From positions 62,001 through 126,000 of the forward strand of contig JBARXJ010000061.1 in assembly GCA_049647265.1 (NCBI GenBank): DNA of 64,000 bases, read 5' to 3'. The position numbers and the translations under genes were made by a program. The notes beneath the pieces were generated by a model that was not told the DNA's origin, did no database searches, and saw only the letters and a list, made by a program, of their open reading frames with translations. Source of the DNA: JAAURB01 sp049647265. Its GTDB lineage: Bacteria; Cyanobacteriota; Cyanobacteriia; Cyanobacteriales; Microcoleaceae. Every line of letters starts with the position of its first letter. Within the stretch, counting starts at the first letter, position 1. Below, piece after piece: positions 45,519 to 54,089 of this stretch.

Positions 45519-46001
45519 ATGGCATTAGATGAACAAGCCAAAAAAACAATTTTAAGAAAAATTCCCCATGCCCTCTATGTTTGCGGGGTTAAAGACGGAG
45601 AAGATGTCAACGGCTTTACTGCCAGTTGGGTGATGCAAGCCTCCTTTCAACCCCCGTTAGTGGTAAATTGTGTTAAAAATGATTCTAAATCCCATGAGAT
45701 GATTGCCACCAGTGGCGTATTCTCTTTAAGTTTCCTAGAACAGGGTCAAAAAGAGATGGCGCAAAAGTTCTTTAAACCACAACGTCGCGTCGGTAATAAG
45801 TTTGAAGATGTCGAATTTTACGAAGGAGAAACAGGTTGCCCGATTATCTCAGATTCCCTGGGTTATGTCGAGTGTAAAGTCGTCGGTAGTGTTGAACAAG
45901 GAGACCATACCGTCTACGTCGGAGAAGTGATAGCCGCAGGTGTCCATCGAGAAGGAGAAATTCTTGATTTAGCCAGTACGGGTTGGAATTACGGCGGATA
46001 A
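45519..46001 (+). CDS. Flavin reductase-like, FMN-binding protein
   Basis: A 160-residue protein of the flavin reductase family (split-barrel FMN-binding fold). Family marks: IPHALYVCGVKDGEDVNGFTASWVMQASFQPPLV near the N-terminus, contacting FMN, and QGDHTVYVGEVIAAGV near the C-terminus. Such proteins reduce flavins with NAD(P)H or serve as domains of cyanobacterial flavodiiron proteins; here it is stand-alone. ATG 45519 has a weak AGAGG site upstream. The MIF-like gene is 89 bases further on, possibly co-transcribed. Confidence 0.9.
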   Translation: MALDEQAKKTILRKIPHALYVCGVKDGEDVNGFTASWVMQASFQPPLVVNCVKNDSKSHEMIATSGVFSLSFLEQGQKEMAQKFFKPQRRVGNKFEDVEFYEGETGCPIISDSLGYVECKVVGSVEQGDHTVYVGEVIAAGVHREGEILDLASTGWNYGG

Positions 46002-46030
46002 TTTAACCTGGGATGGGGCAGAAGTTACCA

Positions 46031-46540
46031 CTCTGGCATCCCCATCTGTTATCCTACTCAAAATAGTCACTTCTGTTACCCATTGAGACAATGCCGTTAA
46101 TTAAGGTTCAAACCTCTGTTTCTCAACCCGAACAATCTATGGCAGAAGCCTTACTCAAAGATTTATCTGCGGCTTTAGCCCAACAGTTAGGCAAGCCAGA
46201 ATCCTACGTTATGACTGCATTAGAGGCAAATGTACCGATGACATTCGCAGGCACTACTGACCCAGTCTGTTATATGGAAATCAAAAGTATTGGCTTACCC
46301 AGCAGCAAAACACAAACCTTGAGTCAAGAATTTTGTCAAAAAATTAACCAATCATTGAATATTCCCACTGACCGTATTTACATTGAATTTGCTGATGCCC
46401 CCCGAAATATGTGGGGTTGGAATGGAAAAACATTTTAGTTAATGTTCCTTAAGGTTACCTGATGGCGTTTCCTGATGCCTTTGTCACCTCTCCAACTTCC
46501 ACAAACAACCGGAAAAGATGAGAAAATGGGGATGCCAGAG
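46031..46540. repeat. 15-bp inverted repeat flanking the MIF-like gene
   Basis: CTCTGGCATCCCCAT (46031-46045) and its exact reverse complement (46526-46540) bracket the tautomerase gene, 480 bases apart. Neither arm has a T-rich tail. Confidence 0.55.
46091..46438 (+). CDS. MIF-like phenylpyruvate tautomerase
   Basis: A 115-residue protein of the macrophage migration inhibitory factor superfamily, a trimeric cytoplasmic tautomerase. After Met removal Pro becomes residue 1 (MPLIKVQTS), the catalytic base of the superfamily. The length, SYVMTALEANVPMTFAGT, and the C-terminal DRIYIEFADAPRNMWGWNGKTF fit MIF closely. The physiological substrate in cyanobacteria is unknown; enzymes of this family tautomerise phenylpyruvate in vitro. 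It lies between the flavin reductase and the SGNH hydrolase genes, and an inverted repeat flanks it. Confidence 0.9.
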   Translation: MPLIKVQTSVSQPEQSMAEALLKDLSAALAQQLGKPESYVMTALEANVPMTFAGTTDPVCYMEIKSIGLPSSKTQTLSQEFCQKINQSLNIPTDRIYIEFADAPRNMWGWNGKTF

Positions 46541-46567
46541 TATTTATATCGATTCAGTTAATATCCC

Positions 46568-47401
46568 GTGTTTATCCGTTTGAAAACCATCCCAACTTGG
46601 GCAGCACTTTCCCTCATGGGTAATGGACTGTTACTCTTGTGGGTTGTTCTGCTGAACATACAGGGACAAACTTTATCTCATTATCCTCAAACTAATCCCG
46701 CTGCGGTATTAGCGTCAGAATCTCGTGAACTAATTCCGCCAGACTATCAGCCAAGTCATCGCTTAGGGCCAAAGCATCGCTGGACTTATCGACAGTGGGT
46801 GATTCAGTTACAACGGGAAGCCCAAGCCGCCGCAGAACAACGTCCCCAGCATTTAACTGTCTTGGCGGGGGATTCTCTCAGTTTATGGTTTCCGCCGCAA
46901 CTCTTGCCCGGTGGCCGAACATGGCTAAATCAAGGGATTTCTGGGGAAACATCATCCGGTTTACTGAAGCGTTTAAACCTACTGGATGTGACTCAACCCG
47001 AAACGGTTTTTGTCATGATTGGGATTAATGACCTATTGCGAGGAATTGATAACGAAACGTTACTCGAGAATTCGCGGGCAATTATTCAAGATTTACGCTG
47101 GGCCCATCCCAACGCCCAAATTGTCCTCCAGTCGATTTTACCCCATAGTGATGAGAAAGCCACCTGGGAAGGACGCGATCGCTTAACGAATATTCCTAAT
47201 CGCCGCATTCGTTATCTTAACCGAGAGTTACAAACTATTGCCGCAGCAGAAGGGGCATTTTTCCTTGATTTACATCCTTTATTTACAGATGAAAAAGGCC
47301 AGCTACGACCGGAACTTAGTACAGATGGTTTACATCTCAATCAAAATGGTTATTTAGTTTGGAGTTCAGGCTTACAATTATTTAGTCAAATGCAACTTTA
47401 A
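46568..47401 (+). CDS. SGNH/GDSL-family hydrolase, membrane-anchored
   Basis: A 277-residue esterase/lipase-like protein. One N-terminal helix (about 12-31, LSLMGNGLLLLWVVLLN) acts as anchor or signal. All SGNH blocks are present: GDSLSLWF (block I, catalytic Ser), GISGETSSG (block II, Gly), MIGINDL (block III, Asn) and DGLHLNQNGY (block V, Asp and His). It likely removes acyl groups from a cell-wall polysaccharide, lipid or glycan. The frame starts with GTG 46568; the anchor fits this start. It is 129 bases after the tautomerase gene. Confidence 0.88.
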   Translation: MFIRLKTIPTWAALSLMGNGLLLLWVVLLNIQGQTLSHYPQTNPAAVLASESRELIPPDYQPSHRLGPKHRWTYRQWVIQLQREAQAAAEQRPQHLTVLAGDSLSLWFPPQLLPGGRTWLNQGISGETSSGLLKRLNLLDVTQPETVFVMIGINDLLRGIDNETLLENSRAIIQDLRWAHPNAQIVLQSILPHSDEKATWEGRDRLTNIPNRRIRYLNRELQTIAAAEGAFFLDLHPLFTDEKGQLRPELSTDGLHLNQNGYLVWSSGLQLFSQMQL

Positions 47402-47467
47402 GGATTAGTTATTTGTTCTTTGTTGTTAGTGATAATCTCTATTGCCTATTTCCTATTCTCTTATAAT

Positions 47468-48283
47468 TCAAGAAAACATCAGATTTTTTGAACCAAAAAT
47501 GTCAGAATAAAGAGCAATATCCTGTTGATAACAGTCTTGAACAATTTCAATTAATTCTTCATTATAAAGTAATTTTGGAGCCGGACATTTACCTGAACGT
47601 TTCAGCAGAAATAGATTATCCGGAGATAGATTAGCATAAGATTTTCCTTCAGATAAAGTATCCTCAACAAATTTTAATTGACTAGAACCATGTTTTGTTA
47701 AATCTCGGGCATCTACTACAGACAATTCTATTTTTTCTTGTAACGTCTTAACAGCTTTGCCAAACTCTTCTAAACAAAAATAGTCATCGTATTCTTCATA
47801 GACTAAAAAATCGATTTGCGGTTGCCAATGAATATTACCTTTTTTAATAGCTGCTTTTTTCATTAACTTGATAAACACTTCAAACGAAACTTTACTTAAG
47901 TCTAAACTATGATTCGTTAAGTTTTGAAGTATCCAAGAATCCAAAGAACGATCTACAATTTTATCTAAATAACAACTCGCTAAACGGCTGTAAGGACAAC
48001 GTAAAATAACAAAGGTATAATCTGCTGTAATTAAACTGGCTAAATCGGCACTAAAAGTATCGTTGTTTTGATGAATCCAATTAAAATCTGCTTTATCTTT
48101 TATACATTGATTTTCTAATGCTAAAGATAACCGCATCGTAGAACAAGCATTTTTAGGAATAAAACTATAAATCGCATTGGAACGATAAATCCGTAATGCG
48201 TGCTTCATCGCCAACTGATGTTTGGAATTCTTTTTTAGTAAATTACCATAGGTTTCTGCACCATAACGTAGAAGTCTATTCAT
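47468..48283 (-). CDS. Sulfotransferase family protein
   Basis: A 271-residue protein from ATG 48283 (MNRLLRYGAETYG); a longer frame from TTG 48325 is less likely. The 5'-phosphosulfate loop is FIPKNACSTMRLSL and the 3'-phosphate site is VILRCPYSRLASCYLDK, both as in the carbohydrate sulfotransferase (Sulfotransfer_2) group. It would transfer sulfate from PAPS to a sugar, probably in an exported polysaccharide. Cyanobacteria with sulfated exopolysaccharides carry such genes. It is convergent with the SGNH hydrolase gene and no other polysaccharide gene lies next to it. Confidence 0.8.
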   Translation of the reverse strand: MNRLLRYGAETYGNLLKKNSKHQLAMKHALRIYRSNAIYSFIPKNACSTMRLSLALENQCIKDKADFNWIHQNNDTFSADLASLITADYTFVILRCPYSRLASCYLDKIVDRSLDSWILQNLTNHSLDLSKVSFEVFIKLMKKAAIKKGNIHWQPQIDFLVYEEYDDYFCLEEFGKAVKTLQEKIELSVVDARDLTKHGSSQLKFVEDTLSEGKSYANLSPDNLFLLKRSGKCPAPKLLYNEELIEIVQDCYQQDIALYSDIFGSKNLMFS

Positions 48284-48532
48284 AATACAAGGAAGAGAGT
48301 GAAGTTTGAAGATGCAACTTATCAAAATTAAAGATGTTAAAGAATAACGCCTCTACTTTGATCAATCTTTATTAAACCATTTGTTGTGATGGGCTGAAAG
48401 ATTGCTTCAAACAGATTATATTGTCATCAGTCTTTATCAACTGGCGATATGTCTGACGACAAACTTATTGAGCGCTGACCTTTTCGCTGACTATTTTTAA
48501 CTCTATAATCATAAACAGTATTGATCGCCGCC

Positions 48533-49459
48533 TCAATCAATCTTTGCTCCCTGACTATCAATAGCTAAAGGCTGAACATTGGCTTCAACCCCAAGTTGTT
48601 TCCAGGCTGTTGTCATGGCAGCGGCAACTGTTGTAGCATTTTCTGTATCCGTCAACGCCAGTAATGTTGGCCCCGCACCACTAATCACCAGTCCCATCGC
48701 CCCGGCTGCAATAGCGGCCGTTTGAACGGCTTCATAGCCCCGAATGAGACCATAGCGGTAAGGTTGATGAATACGGTCTGCTAAAGCCACCTGTAGCCAC
48801 TGAGGCTGTGCTGTTGCTAAACCCCGCACCAATAAGCCAAAATGAGCTGTATTGAAAATTGCATCCGCTTTGCTGTATTCTGTGGGTAAGACTCGGCGGG
48901 CTTCTGCGGTCGATAGTTCAAAGTTGGGAATGGCTACGACTGGGATAATATCCGGATGCCAGGGAATATCACAAATTTCCCAGCGGTTATCCTCAGCAAC
49001 CGAAAGTTGACAATTTCCCAACAAAGCTGGCACTACATTATCTGGATGTCCTTCAATGGCGATCGCCAGTTCTGTGACTTCTGCTAAACTAAGCGAATTA
49101 CCCGAGAGTGCATTTGCCCCCAGTAAACCGCCCACAATGGCAGTAGCTGAACTTCCCAAACCTCTGGCTAAGGGAACACCTAACTCAATCTGCATTTTAA
49201 CCGGTGGCGGCGTTTGATCTAAATGTTGATACAGTTTAGTGAAAGCTTGATAGGCTAAATTATCTGAATTAGTGCTAACTCGATCTGCTTCTACTCCAGT
49301 TACGCTAATCTCAACGGTTGAAGAATTCGGTTGAGAAGACGTAGGCAGCAGAGAAAAAGTAATACGATTATACAACGTTAAGGCAGCACCGATACAATCA
49401 AATCCTGGCCCTATATTTGCTGTCGTTGCGGGTACAGTTACTGTTACAGAATTAGACAT
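48533..49459 (-). CDS. thrB: Homoserine kinase
   Basis: Phosphorylates homoserine in threonine biosynthesis. It is a GHMP kinase: VTVPATTANIGPGFDCIGAALTLYN at the N-terminus, the ATP-binding PLARGLGSSATAIVGGLLGANAL, EGHPDNVVPALLGNC, and SGAGPTLLAL near the C-terminus. From ATG 49459 (MSNSVTVTVPA) it has 308 residues; ATG codons at 49498 and 49495 would add 12-13 residues without conservation. No Shine-Dalgarno sequence decides this. It is monocistronic; thrA and thrC are absent from the window. Confidence 0.95.
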   Translation of the reverse strand: MSNSVTVTVPATTANIGPGFDCIGAALTLYNRITFSLLPTSSQPNSSTVEISVTGVEADRVSTNSDNLAYQAFTKLYQHLDQTPPPVKMQIELGVPLARGLGSSATAIVGGLLGANALSGNSLSLAEVTELAIAIEGHPDNVVPALLGNCQLSVAEDNRWEICDIPWHPDIIPVVAIPNFELSTAEARRVLPTEYSKADAIFNTAHFGLLVRGLATAQPQWLQVALADRIHQPYRYGLIRGYEAVQTAAIAAGAMGLVISGAGPTLLALTDTENATTVAAAMTTAWKQLGVEANVQPLAIDSQGAKID

Positions 49460-49526
49460 CTTTTGCGTATTTGCGATCGCCACTAACTGCTGCATCATAC
49501 CAGATTCAAACAGAATTTAAAGTATA

Positions 49527-49599
49527 CCTCACCCCAACCCCTCTCACCTCTCCCTGCCCTCTCGACCTCACCCCAACCCCTCTCCTAGTAGGAGAGGGG
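49527..49599. repeat. C-rich repeat ending in a perfect 10-bp hairpin
   Basis: CCTCACCCCAACCCCTCTC occurs twice (about 49527 and 49566). The second is followed by the hairpin CCCCTCTCCT-AGT-AGGAGAGGGG (49577-49599). It lies between thrB and the STAND-associated gene. Confidence 0.8.
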
Positions 49600-49698
49600 C
49601 AAAAAAATCCCTAATTTATAGCAATATTCAATCGTATCCGAAATTGAATTCATATAATGGGAAGTACAAATTATTATCCTTAATAGCCACCTGAATTA

Positions 49699-50121
49699 AT
49701 GGAACCCATAACTGCTACTGCTATTATTACCCTTCTCTCTAGTAAATTTATTGAAAAAGCCACTGATAAGCTGTCAGAAGGGGGAGTACAAAAACTCAAC
49801 GATCTGCGTCAACTGATATGGCAGAAAGTACGAGGACAAGCAAAAGTCGAAAACGCCCTGAAACAAGTTGAACAAGGTTCAGAGTCAGAGTCAGATGTTC
49901 AGCCTGTAGCTGCATTTCTCGAAACCGCAATGACGCGAGATCCCCAATTTGCCCAACAGGTTCAAACCCTTGCCCAGGAAATTAACCAAGAAATTAATAT
50001 TGATATGCCTAATGCTAAAGGTGTTCAGAATGTCTTCGGTGGTGAAGCTTATCAGTCTATTGATAATAAAGGGGTAAATGTTCAAGGTGGGAGTGGTAAT
50101 ACCTTTAATATTAATTATTGA
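49699..50121 (+). CDS. STAND NTPase-associated protein with Asn/Gly-rich C-terminal motif
   Basis: A 140-residue protein. Residues 1-95 are helical and resemble the short proteins that cyanobacteria place in front of NB-ARC/TPR genes (TATAIITLLSSKFIEKATDKL, LRQLIWQKVRGQAKVENAL, AQEINQEINI). The last 30 residues are Asn/Gly/Gln-rich with alternating hydrophobics (YQSIDNKGVNVQGG, SGNTFNINY), like an amyloid or beta-solenoid motif. Its TGA stop (50119-50121) is followed by open frame in the same phase that leads straight into the NB-ARC domain of the next gene. It may therefore be the N-terminal part of one larger STAND protein. Confidence 0.72.
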   Translation: MEPITATAIITLLSSKFIEKATDKLSEGGVQKLNDLRQLIWQKVRGQAKVENALKQVEQGSESESDVQPVAAFLETAMTRDPQFAQQVQTLAQEINQEINIDMPNAKGVQNVFGGEAYQSIDNKGVNVQGGSGNTFNINY

Positions 50122-50247
50122 CTCAACTCGTCCGAAGAGGATCGGATAAAGTTAACTCCCCCTTATGAAAACTTAGGGATACGCGGTATTGCTGAACGCG
50201 ATAAATTTGTCGGACGCGATCGCACACTCATAGATCTTCATCAATTA

Positions 50248-52770
50248 TTGCAACAAAATAACCAAGTTGCGATCGCCGCAGCGGTTATTGGTATGGGCGG
50301 AGTCGGTAAAACAGAACTTGCTATTCAATACGCCCGTCAACACCTGGAAACCACCTATACAGGCGGCGTATGTTTCCTAACTGGCAATAGTTTTATCTTG
50401 GAGTTAATTCAATTTGCCCGTCCTCGCTTCTTCCCTAAAATGGATTTTAGCGGCTTTTCAGAAGCCGAACAATTAACCTATTGCTGGCAACATTGGGCGG
50501 AAGGGGAAGTCTTGTTAATTGTAGATGATGTCACAAACTACAAACAACAGGTTAAACCCTATTTACCCAGTTCTCCTCGGTTTAAAATATTAGTGACCAC
50601 GCGAGAACAAATATCTAACGTTACGCCCCTCAACTTAGAAGTTCTGCATCCTGATGATGCCTTAAAATTACTTGAGTTTATCATAGGAAAAAATCGCCTC
50701 AACGCAGAAGCCGAAACCGCAAAAGAACTGTGTAAATGGTTAGGTTATTTACCGTTGGGGTTAGAATTAGTCGGGCAATATTTAGCAGAAGATGAAGATC
50801 TGTCCTTGGCAAAGATGCTGCAACGCCTGCAACGTAAACGCCTACAACATTCTTCACTAAAAGATGCAGATACAGCAGAAACCGCAAAATTAGGAGTCGC
50901 CGCAGCCTTTGAATTAAGCTGGGAACGGTTGCAACAACAGCCAGAAACGCAACAATTAGGCTGTTTGTTATCGCTGTTTTATCCCGATGCAATTTTATGG
51001 GAATTAGTAGAAGCGGTGTATCAATATTGGCAAGGGGAAGATATTGATCTCGAAGATCTAGAAGACAACAGACGTAAGTTAGTTAAACTCAGCCTATTTC
51101 AACGAACTAAAGAGAGAACCTATCGCCTACATCAACTTTTACGAGAATTTTTCCGCGACAAACTGGAGAAACAGGAAGACGCAACGGCAATGAAACAAGC
51201 CTTTATTAACACGATGGTCATTATTGCCCGTCAAATTCATCCAGCTATGATAACGAAACATATCAAACAGGTTGAACCCGCTATTACACACATTGAGGAA
51301 GTGCCTAATTCTTTGCCTGAATTCTTATCAGATGAAGCTTTAGCTCTGTTTGATCGCTTAGGTTGGTTCTATCAAGCTCAGAACTTGTATTCTGAAGCTG
51401 AATTGTGGCTAGAGAAAAGTGTCGAGATTGCAAAAAGCCGTTTCGGAGAGGAACATGAGGATGTTGCTACTAGCCTAAGTAATTTAGGTTCACTTTATCA
51501 CATCCAAGGACGCTACAGTGAGGCTGAATCTCTTGGTGAGCAAGTTTTAAAGATCAGACGACAGCTATCTGCCGCAGATGACCCCAGTCTTACTACTGAC
51601 TTGAATAATTTAGCCGTTGCTTACCATTACCAGGGACGCTACAGTAAGGCTGAACAGTTGTTTAAAGAAGCTTTAGAAATAGAAAAAGAATTGTGCGAAA
51701 AGAGAGAAAAGGTTTTAGAACAAGATCTAAAAAAAATGCAAGAAATAGCAATAAAAAGACTGATTAAAAAAAATATAAAAAAGCATATTTACAAGCATGA
51801 ACTAGAGTCAGAGATAGACAAAATATTGTCCGAAAAGTATTTGGATATAAAACAAATATATAATGATTATATTAGTATTGCATTGAGCCTGAATAACTTA
51901 GCTGAGTGTTGTGCTTACCAGGGACGTTATAGCGAAGCTGAACAGCTATATTACGAGGCTATAGAAAGATATAAAAAGATATTTGATACCGACGAACTTT
52001 CAAAAGTTGACAATTCAGATGTTGCTGTTGTTCTAAATAACTTAGGCATACTTTACTTTTTGCAAGGATACTATAATGAAGCTGAACATCTTAATCAGCA
52101 AGCTTTAGCCATAAGAAAACGCTTATTTCAGGGCGACCATCTTAGTATTGCACAAAGCTTTAATAGTTTAGCTGAACTTTACCTTGACCAATTCCAAGGA
52201 CGCTATGACGAAGCCGAACCCTTATGTCGTGAAGCTTTAGCTATGAGAAAACGTTTATTTAGAAATGGTCACCCAAGTATAGCAGAAAGTTTAGATAATT
52301 TAGCTACATTCTATCAGTCGCAAGAAGACTATGACGAAGCTGAACGCTTATTTAAACAAGCCTTAGACATGAAAAAATACTTCTTTAAAGGTGACCATCC
52401 TAACATTGCAAAAACCTGTAATAGTATAGCTGAACTTTATTTATTACAAGAACGCTATGACGAGGCTACAACCTGGTATTACAAAGCTTTAGAAATCAGA
52501 GGACGTTTATTGGGTGAAGAACATCCTGACACTGTGCAAAGCTTTATTAGTATTGCTAAACTTTGTCAATGCCAAGGAGACTATGAGCAAGCTGAAGGTT
52601 TATATTTGTTTGCTTATGCTACTTTTAGAAAGAATTTAGGCGAGGATCATCCTAAGACAGAAAATATTCGGCTGCAACTAATCATGTTCTGCCAACAAGC
52701 GATCTATGAGAATCAAACCGATCAATTGAGTAATAAATTCACTAAGTTTTTAATTTCTCAACTTCAGTAA
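50248..52770 (+). CDS. NB-ARC/STAND NTPase with TPR repeats
   Basis: A signal-transducing ATPase with a large sensor. The NTPase has Walker A GMGGVGKT (near 50295), Walker B VLLIVDDVTN, and LVTTREQ (sensor I). Winged-helix and linker parts follow (LPLGLELVGQYLAED, LHQLLREFF), then about nine kinesin-light-chain-like TPRs of 42 residues (LSNLGSLYHIQGRYSEAESL). A charged insertion (51680-51880) splits the array. The first codon here is TTG 50248, yet conserved coding sequence runs upstream in frame from 50122 (LTPPYENLGIRGIAERDKFVGRD) to the TGA that ends the previous gene. No ATG, GTG or TTG exists in that stretch. So the real gene either starts at TTG 50248 or is a C-terminal part of a gene starting at 49699 and broken by TGA. 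Defence function is possible by family. Confidence 0.82.
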   Translation: MQQNNQVAIAAAVIGMGGVGKTELAIQYARQHLETTYTGGVCFLTGNSFILELIQFARPRFFPKMDFSGFSEAEQLTYCWQHWAEGEVLLIVDDVTNYKQQVKPYLPSSPRFKILVTTREQISNVTPLNLEVLHPDDALKLLEFIIGKNRLNAEAETAKELCKWLGYLPLGLELVGQYLAEDEDLSLAKMLQRLQRKRLQHSSLKDADTAETAKLGVAAAFELSWERLQQQPETQQLGCLLSLFYPDAILWELVEAVYQYWQGEDIDLEDLEDNRRKLVKLSLFQRTKERTYRLHQLLREFFRDKLEKQEDATAMKQAFINTMVIIARQIHPAMITKHIKQVEPAITHIEEVPNSLPEFLSDEALALFDRLGWFYQAQNLYSEAELWLEKSVEIAKSRFGEEHEDVATSLSNLGSLYHIQGRYSEAESLGEQVLKIRRQLSAADDPSLTTDLNNLAVAYHYQGRYSKAEQLFKEALEIEKELCEKREKVLEQDLKKMQEIAIKRLIKKNIKKHIYKHELESEIDKILSEKYLDIKQIYNDYISIALSLNNLAECCAYQGRYSEAEQLYYEAIERYKKIFDTDELSKVDNSDVAVVLNNLGILYFLQGYYNEAEHLNQQALAIRKRLFQGDHLSIAQSFNSLAELYLDQFQGRYDEAEPLCREALAMRKRLFRNGHPSIAESLDNLATFYQSQEDYDEAERLFKQALDMKKYFFKGDHPNIAKTCNSIAELYLLQERYDEATTWYYKALEIRGRLLGEEHPDTVQSFISIAKLCQCQGDYEQAEGLYLFAYATFRKNLGEDHPKTENIRLQLIMFCQQAIYENQTDQLSNKFTKFLISQLQ

Positions 52771-52904
52771 TAGAAAAATTTATCTAAATAATATTCTTGA
52801 TTGTATTATCTCAGATTAAAATACAAGTCTAAATCATGGGATTATATCCTTATTTTAGAGTGTTTTTGCAGGAAATCAGTTGATTAGAATCTGGATAATT
52901 GTGG

Positions 52905-52924
52905 ATTCCCGCCTACACGGGAAT
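52905..52924. repeat. REP-like palindrome ATTCCCG...CGGGAAT
   Basis: A 20-base hairpin with seven perfect pairs and a CCTACA loop, followed by GAC. This short element is widespread in bacterial genomes. It lies in the 290-base gap between the STAND gene and the DUF6883 gene; the rest of the gap shows no gene. Confidence 0.65.
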
Positions 52925-53060
52925 GACAGTTTATAGTTTGTTCTTTGTGTTCTCTATGTCTTTGTGGTTCGTTTCCTCAACAAAAATTACCTAAAAATTT
53001 AAGCTAGCGATCGCTTCAATCGATTAAAATTTTCATATAATTAGAAATGTATCACTCACA

Positions 53061-53390
53061 ATGAAGCTACCCAATGGCGATAAAGCTGAAATTCCCTTGC
53101 AAAAGTTAATGAGTTATTGTCTTAATTCAGAACATCCTAGCGGTAAACACAAAGCCCGAGTTTTTGCATCAGTTCTCGGAATTACCGCAGAGAATGTTGA
53201 ACAGTTACAAGAACTCATTAAAGTTGCTGCGGTTGAGGGTGAAGTCGTACAACAAAATACAACTGCTTTTGGTCAGCAGTTTAAAGTAGACTGGAATATT
53301 CCTAAAATTGAAACATGGAAACTGCGAACTATCTGGGAAATCAAACACAATTCACTAAATCCTCGTTTAATTTCTGCATTTTTAACCTAA
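53061..53390 (+). CDS. DUF6883 domain-containing protein
   Basis: A 109-residue protein matching the DUF6883 pattern: LPNGDKAEIPLQKLMSYCLN, HPSGKHKARVFASVLGITAENVEQL, then DWNIPKIETWKLRTIWEIKHNS and PRLISAFL. This family occurs as the C-terminal domain of polymorphic toxins and as a stand-alone gene next to DUF4926 genes. The DUF4926 gene follows one base after its stop, so they are tightly coupled. The pair behaves like a toxin-antitoxin or effector-immunity unit, though activity has not been shown to my knowledge. It lies in a block of accessory genes. Confidence 0.8.
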   Translation: MKLPNGDKAEIPLQKLMSYCLNSEHPSGKHKARVFASVLGITAENVEQLQELIKVAAVEGEVVQQNTTAFGQQFKVDWNIPKIETWKLRTIWEIKHNSLNPRLISAFLT

Positions 53391-53391
53391 A

Positions 53392-53652
53392 ATGAAAACA
53401 ATACAATTATTTGATACGGTTACTAATATTAAATCTATTACTCAAGAACGATTGACTTTAGTTGAACCGAATTATCAATCTATTCAATCTTTACCCAGTG
53501 GACAAGTTGGGACTATTGTTGAAATTTATAATGAAGTTAATCCCTGTCAATATTTAGTTGAATTTGCTGATACTCAAGGACGTGAATATGCAATGGCAAT
53601 TTTAAAAGCCGATGAAATTTTAGTTCTGCACTATGAACTGACAATGGCTTAA
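53392..53652 (+). CDS. DUF4926 domain-containing protein
   Basis: An 86-residue protein with the DUF4926 core: FDTVTNIKSI, LPSGQVGTIVEIYN (barrel-like beta strands), QYLVEFADTQGREYAMAILKADEIL. It starts directly after the DUF6883 gene (53390 stop, 53392 ATG), so translation is coupled. DUF4926 proteins are small SH3-like beta barrels and repeatedly neighbour DUF6883, which suggests that one partner neutralises the other. Which is toxic is not known from sequence. Confidence 0.8.
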   Translation: MKTIQLFDTVTNIKSITQERLTLVEPNYQSIQSLPSGQVGTIVEIYNEVNPCQYLVEFADTQGREYAMAILKADEILVLHYELTMA

Positions 53653-53798
53653 AATTTAAATAAGAATATGTTGTAAATATAATGATACACGATGTGTGGC
53701 TTCGCGATACTGCTATAGCGGACGTAAAGCGTTTGCAAACGTATTCTAATGAGCTATACTACAATTAATCTAAAATATAATATCCTCAAAATCAGATT

Positions 53799-54089
53799 AT
53801 GCTAAATGGTATTAAACAACGAGGAATCGTTACTAAAGATGGGAAAATTGAAATACAAGCGCCTGAACTCCCAGAAGGAACAATTGTTGAAGTTATTATT
53901 TTAGTTGAGAAAGAAGCAATAGAATCAGAGACTCCCTCACAAATTCCACAAGATACAACAGAATATTTACTCTCAAATGAATCTAATCGTCGTCATTTGA
54001 TGACTGGAATTAAAGATGTAGAAAATAATACTAATCTTGTTAGTTTTACTCAAGAGGAATGGAATGAGGAACATAACATTCACTCCTAA
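53799..54089 (+). CDS. Antitoxin of a YoeB-type module
   Basis: A 96-residue acidic protein. The N-terminus (IKQRGIVTKDGKIEIQAPELPEGTIVEVIIL) resembles small beta-rich DNA-binding antitoxins. The C-terminus (TEYLLSNESNRRHLMTGIKDVEN, FTQEEWNE) is the Phe/Trp-rich YefM-like segment that wraps the toxin. It overlaps the toxin start by 26 bases. It should bind and neutralise the toxin and repress the operon. The composite N-terminus is not classic YefM. Confidence 0.78.
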   Translation: MLNGIKQRGIVTKDGKIEIQAPELPEGTIVEVIILVEKEAIESETPSQIPQDTTEYLLSNESNRRHLMTGIKDVENNTNLVSFTQEEWNEEHNIHS

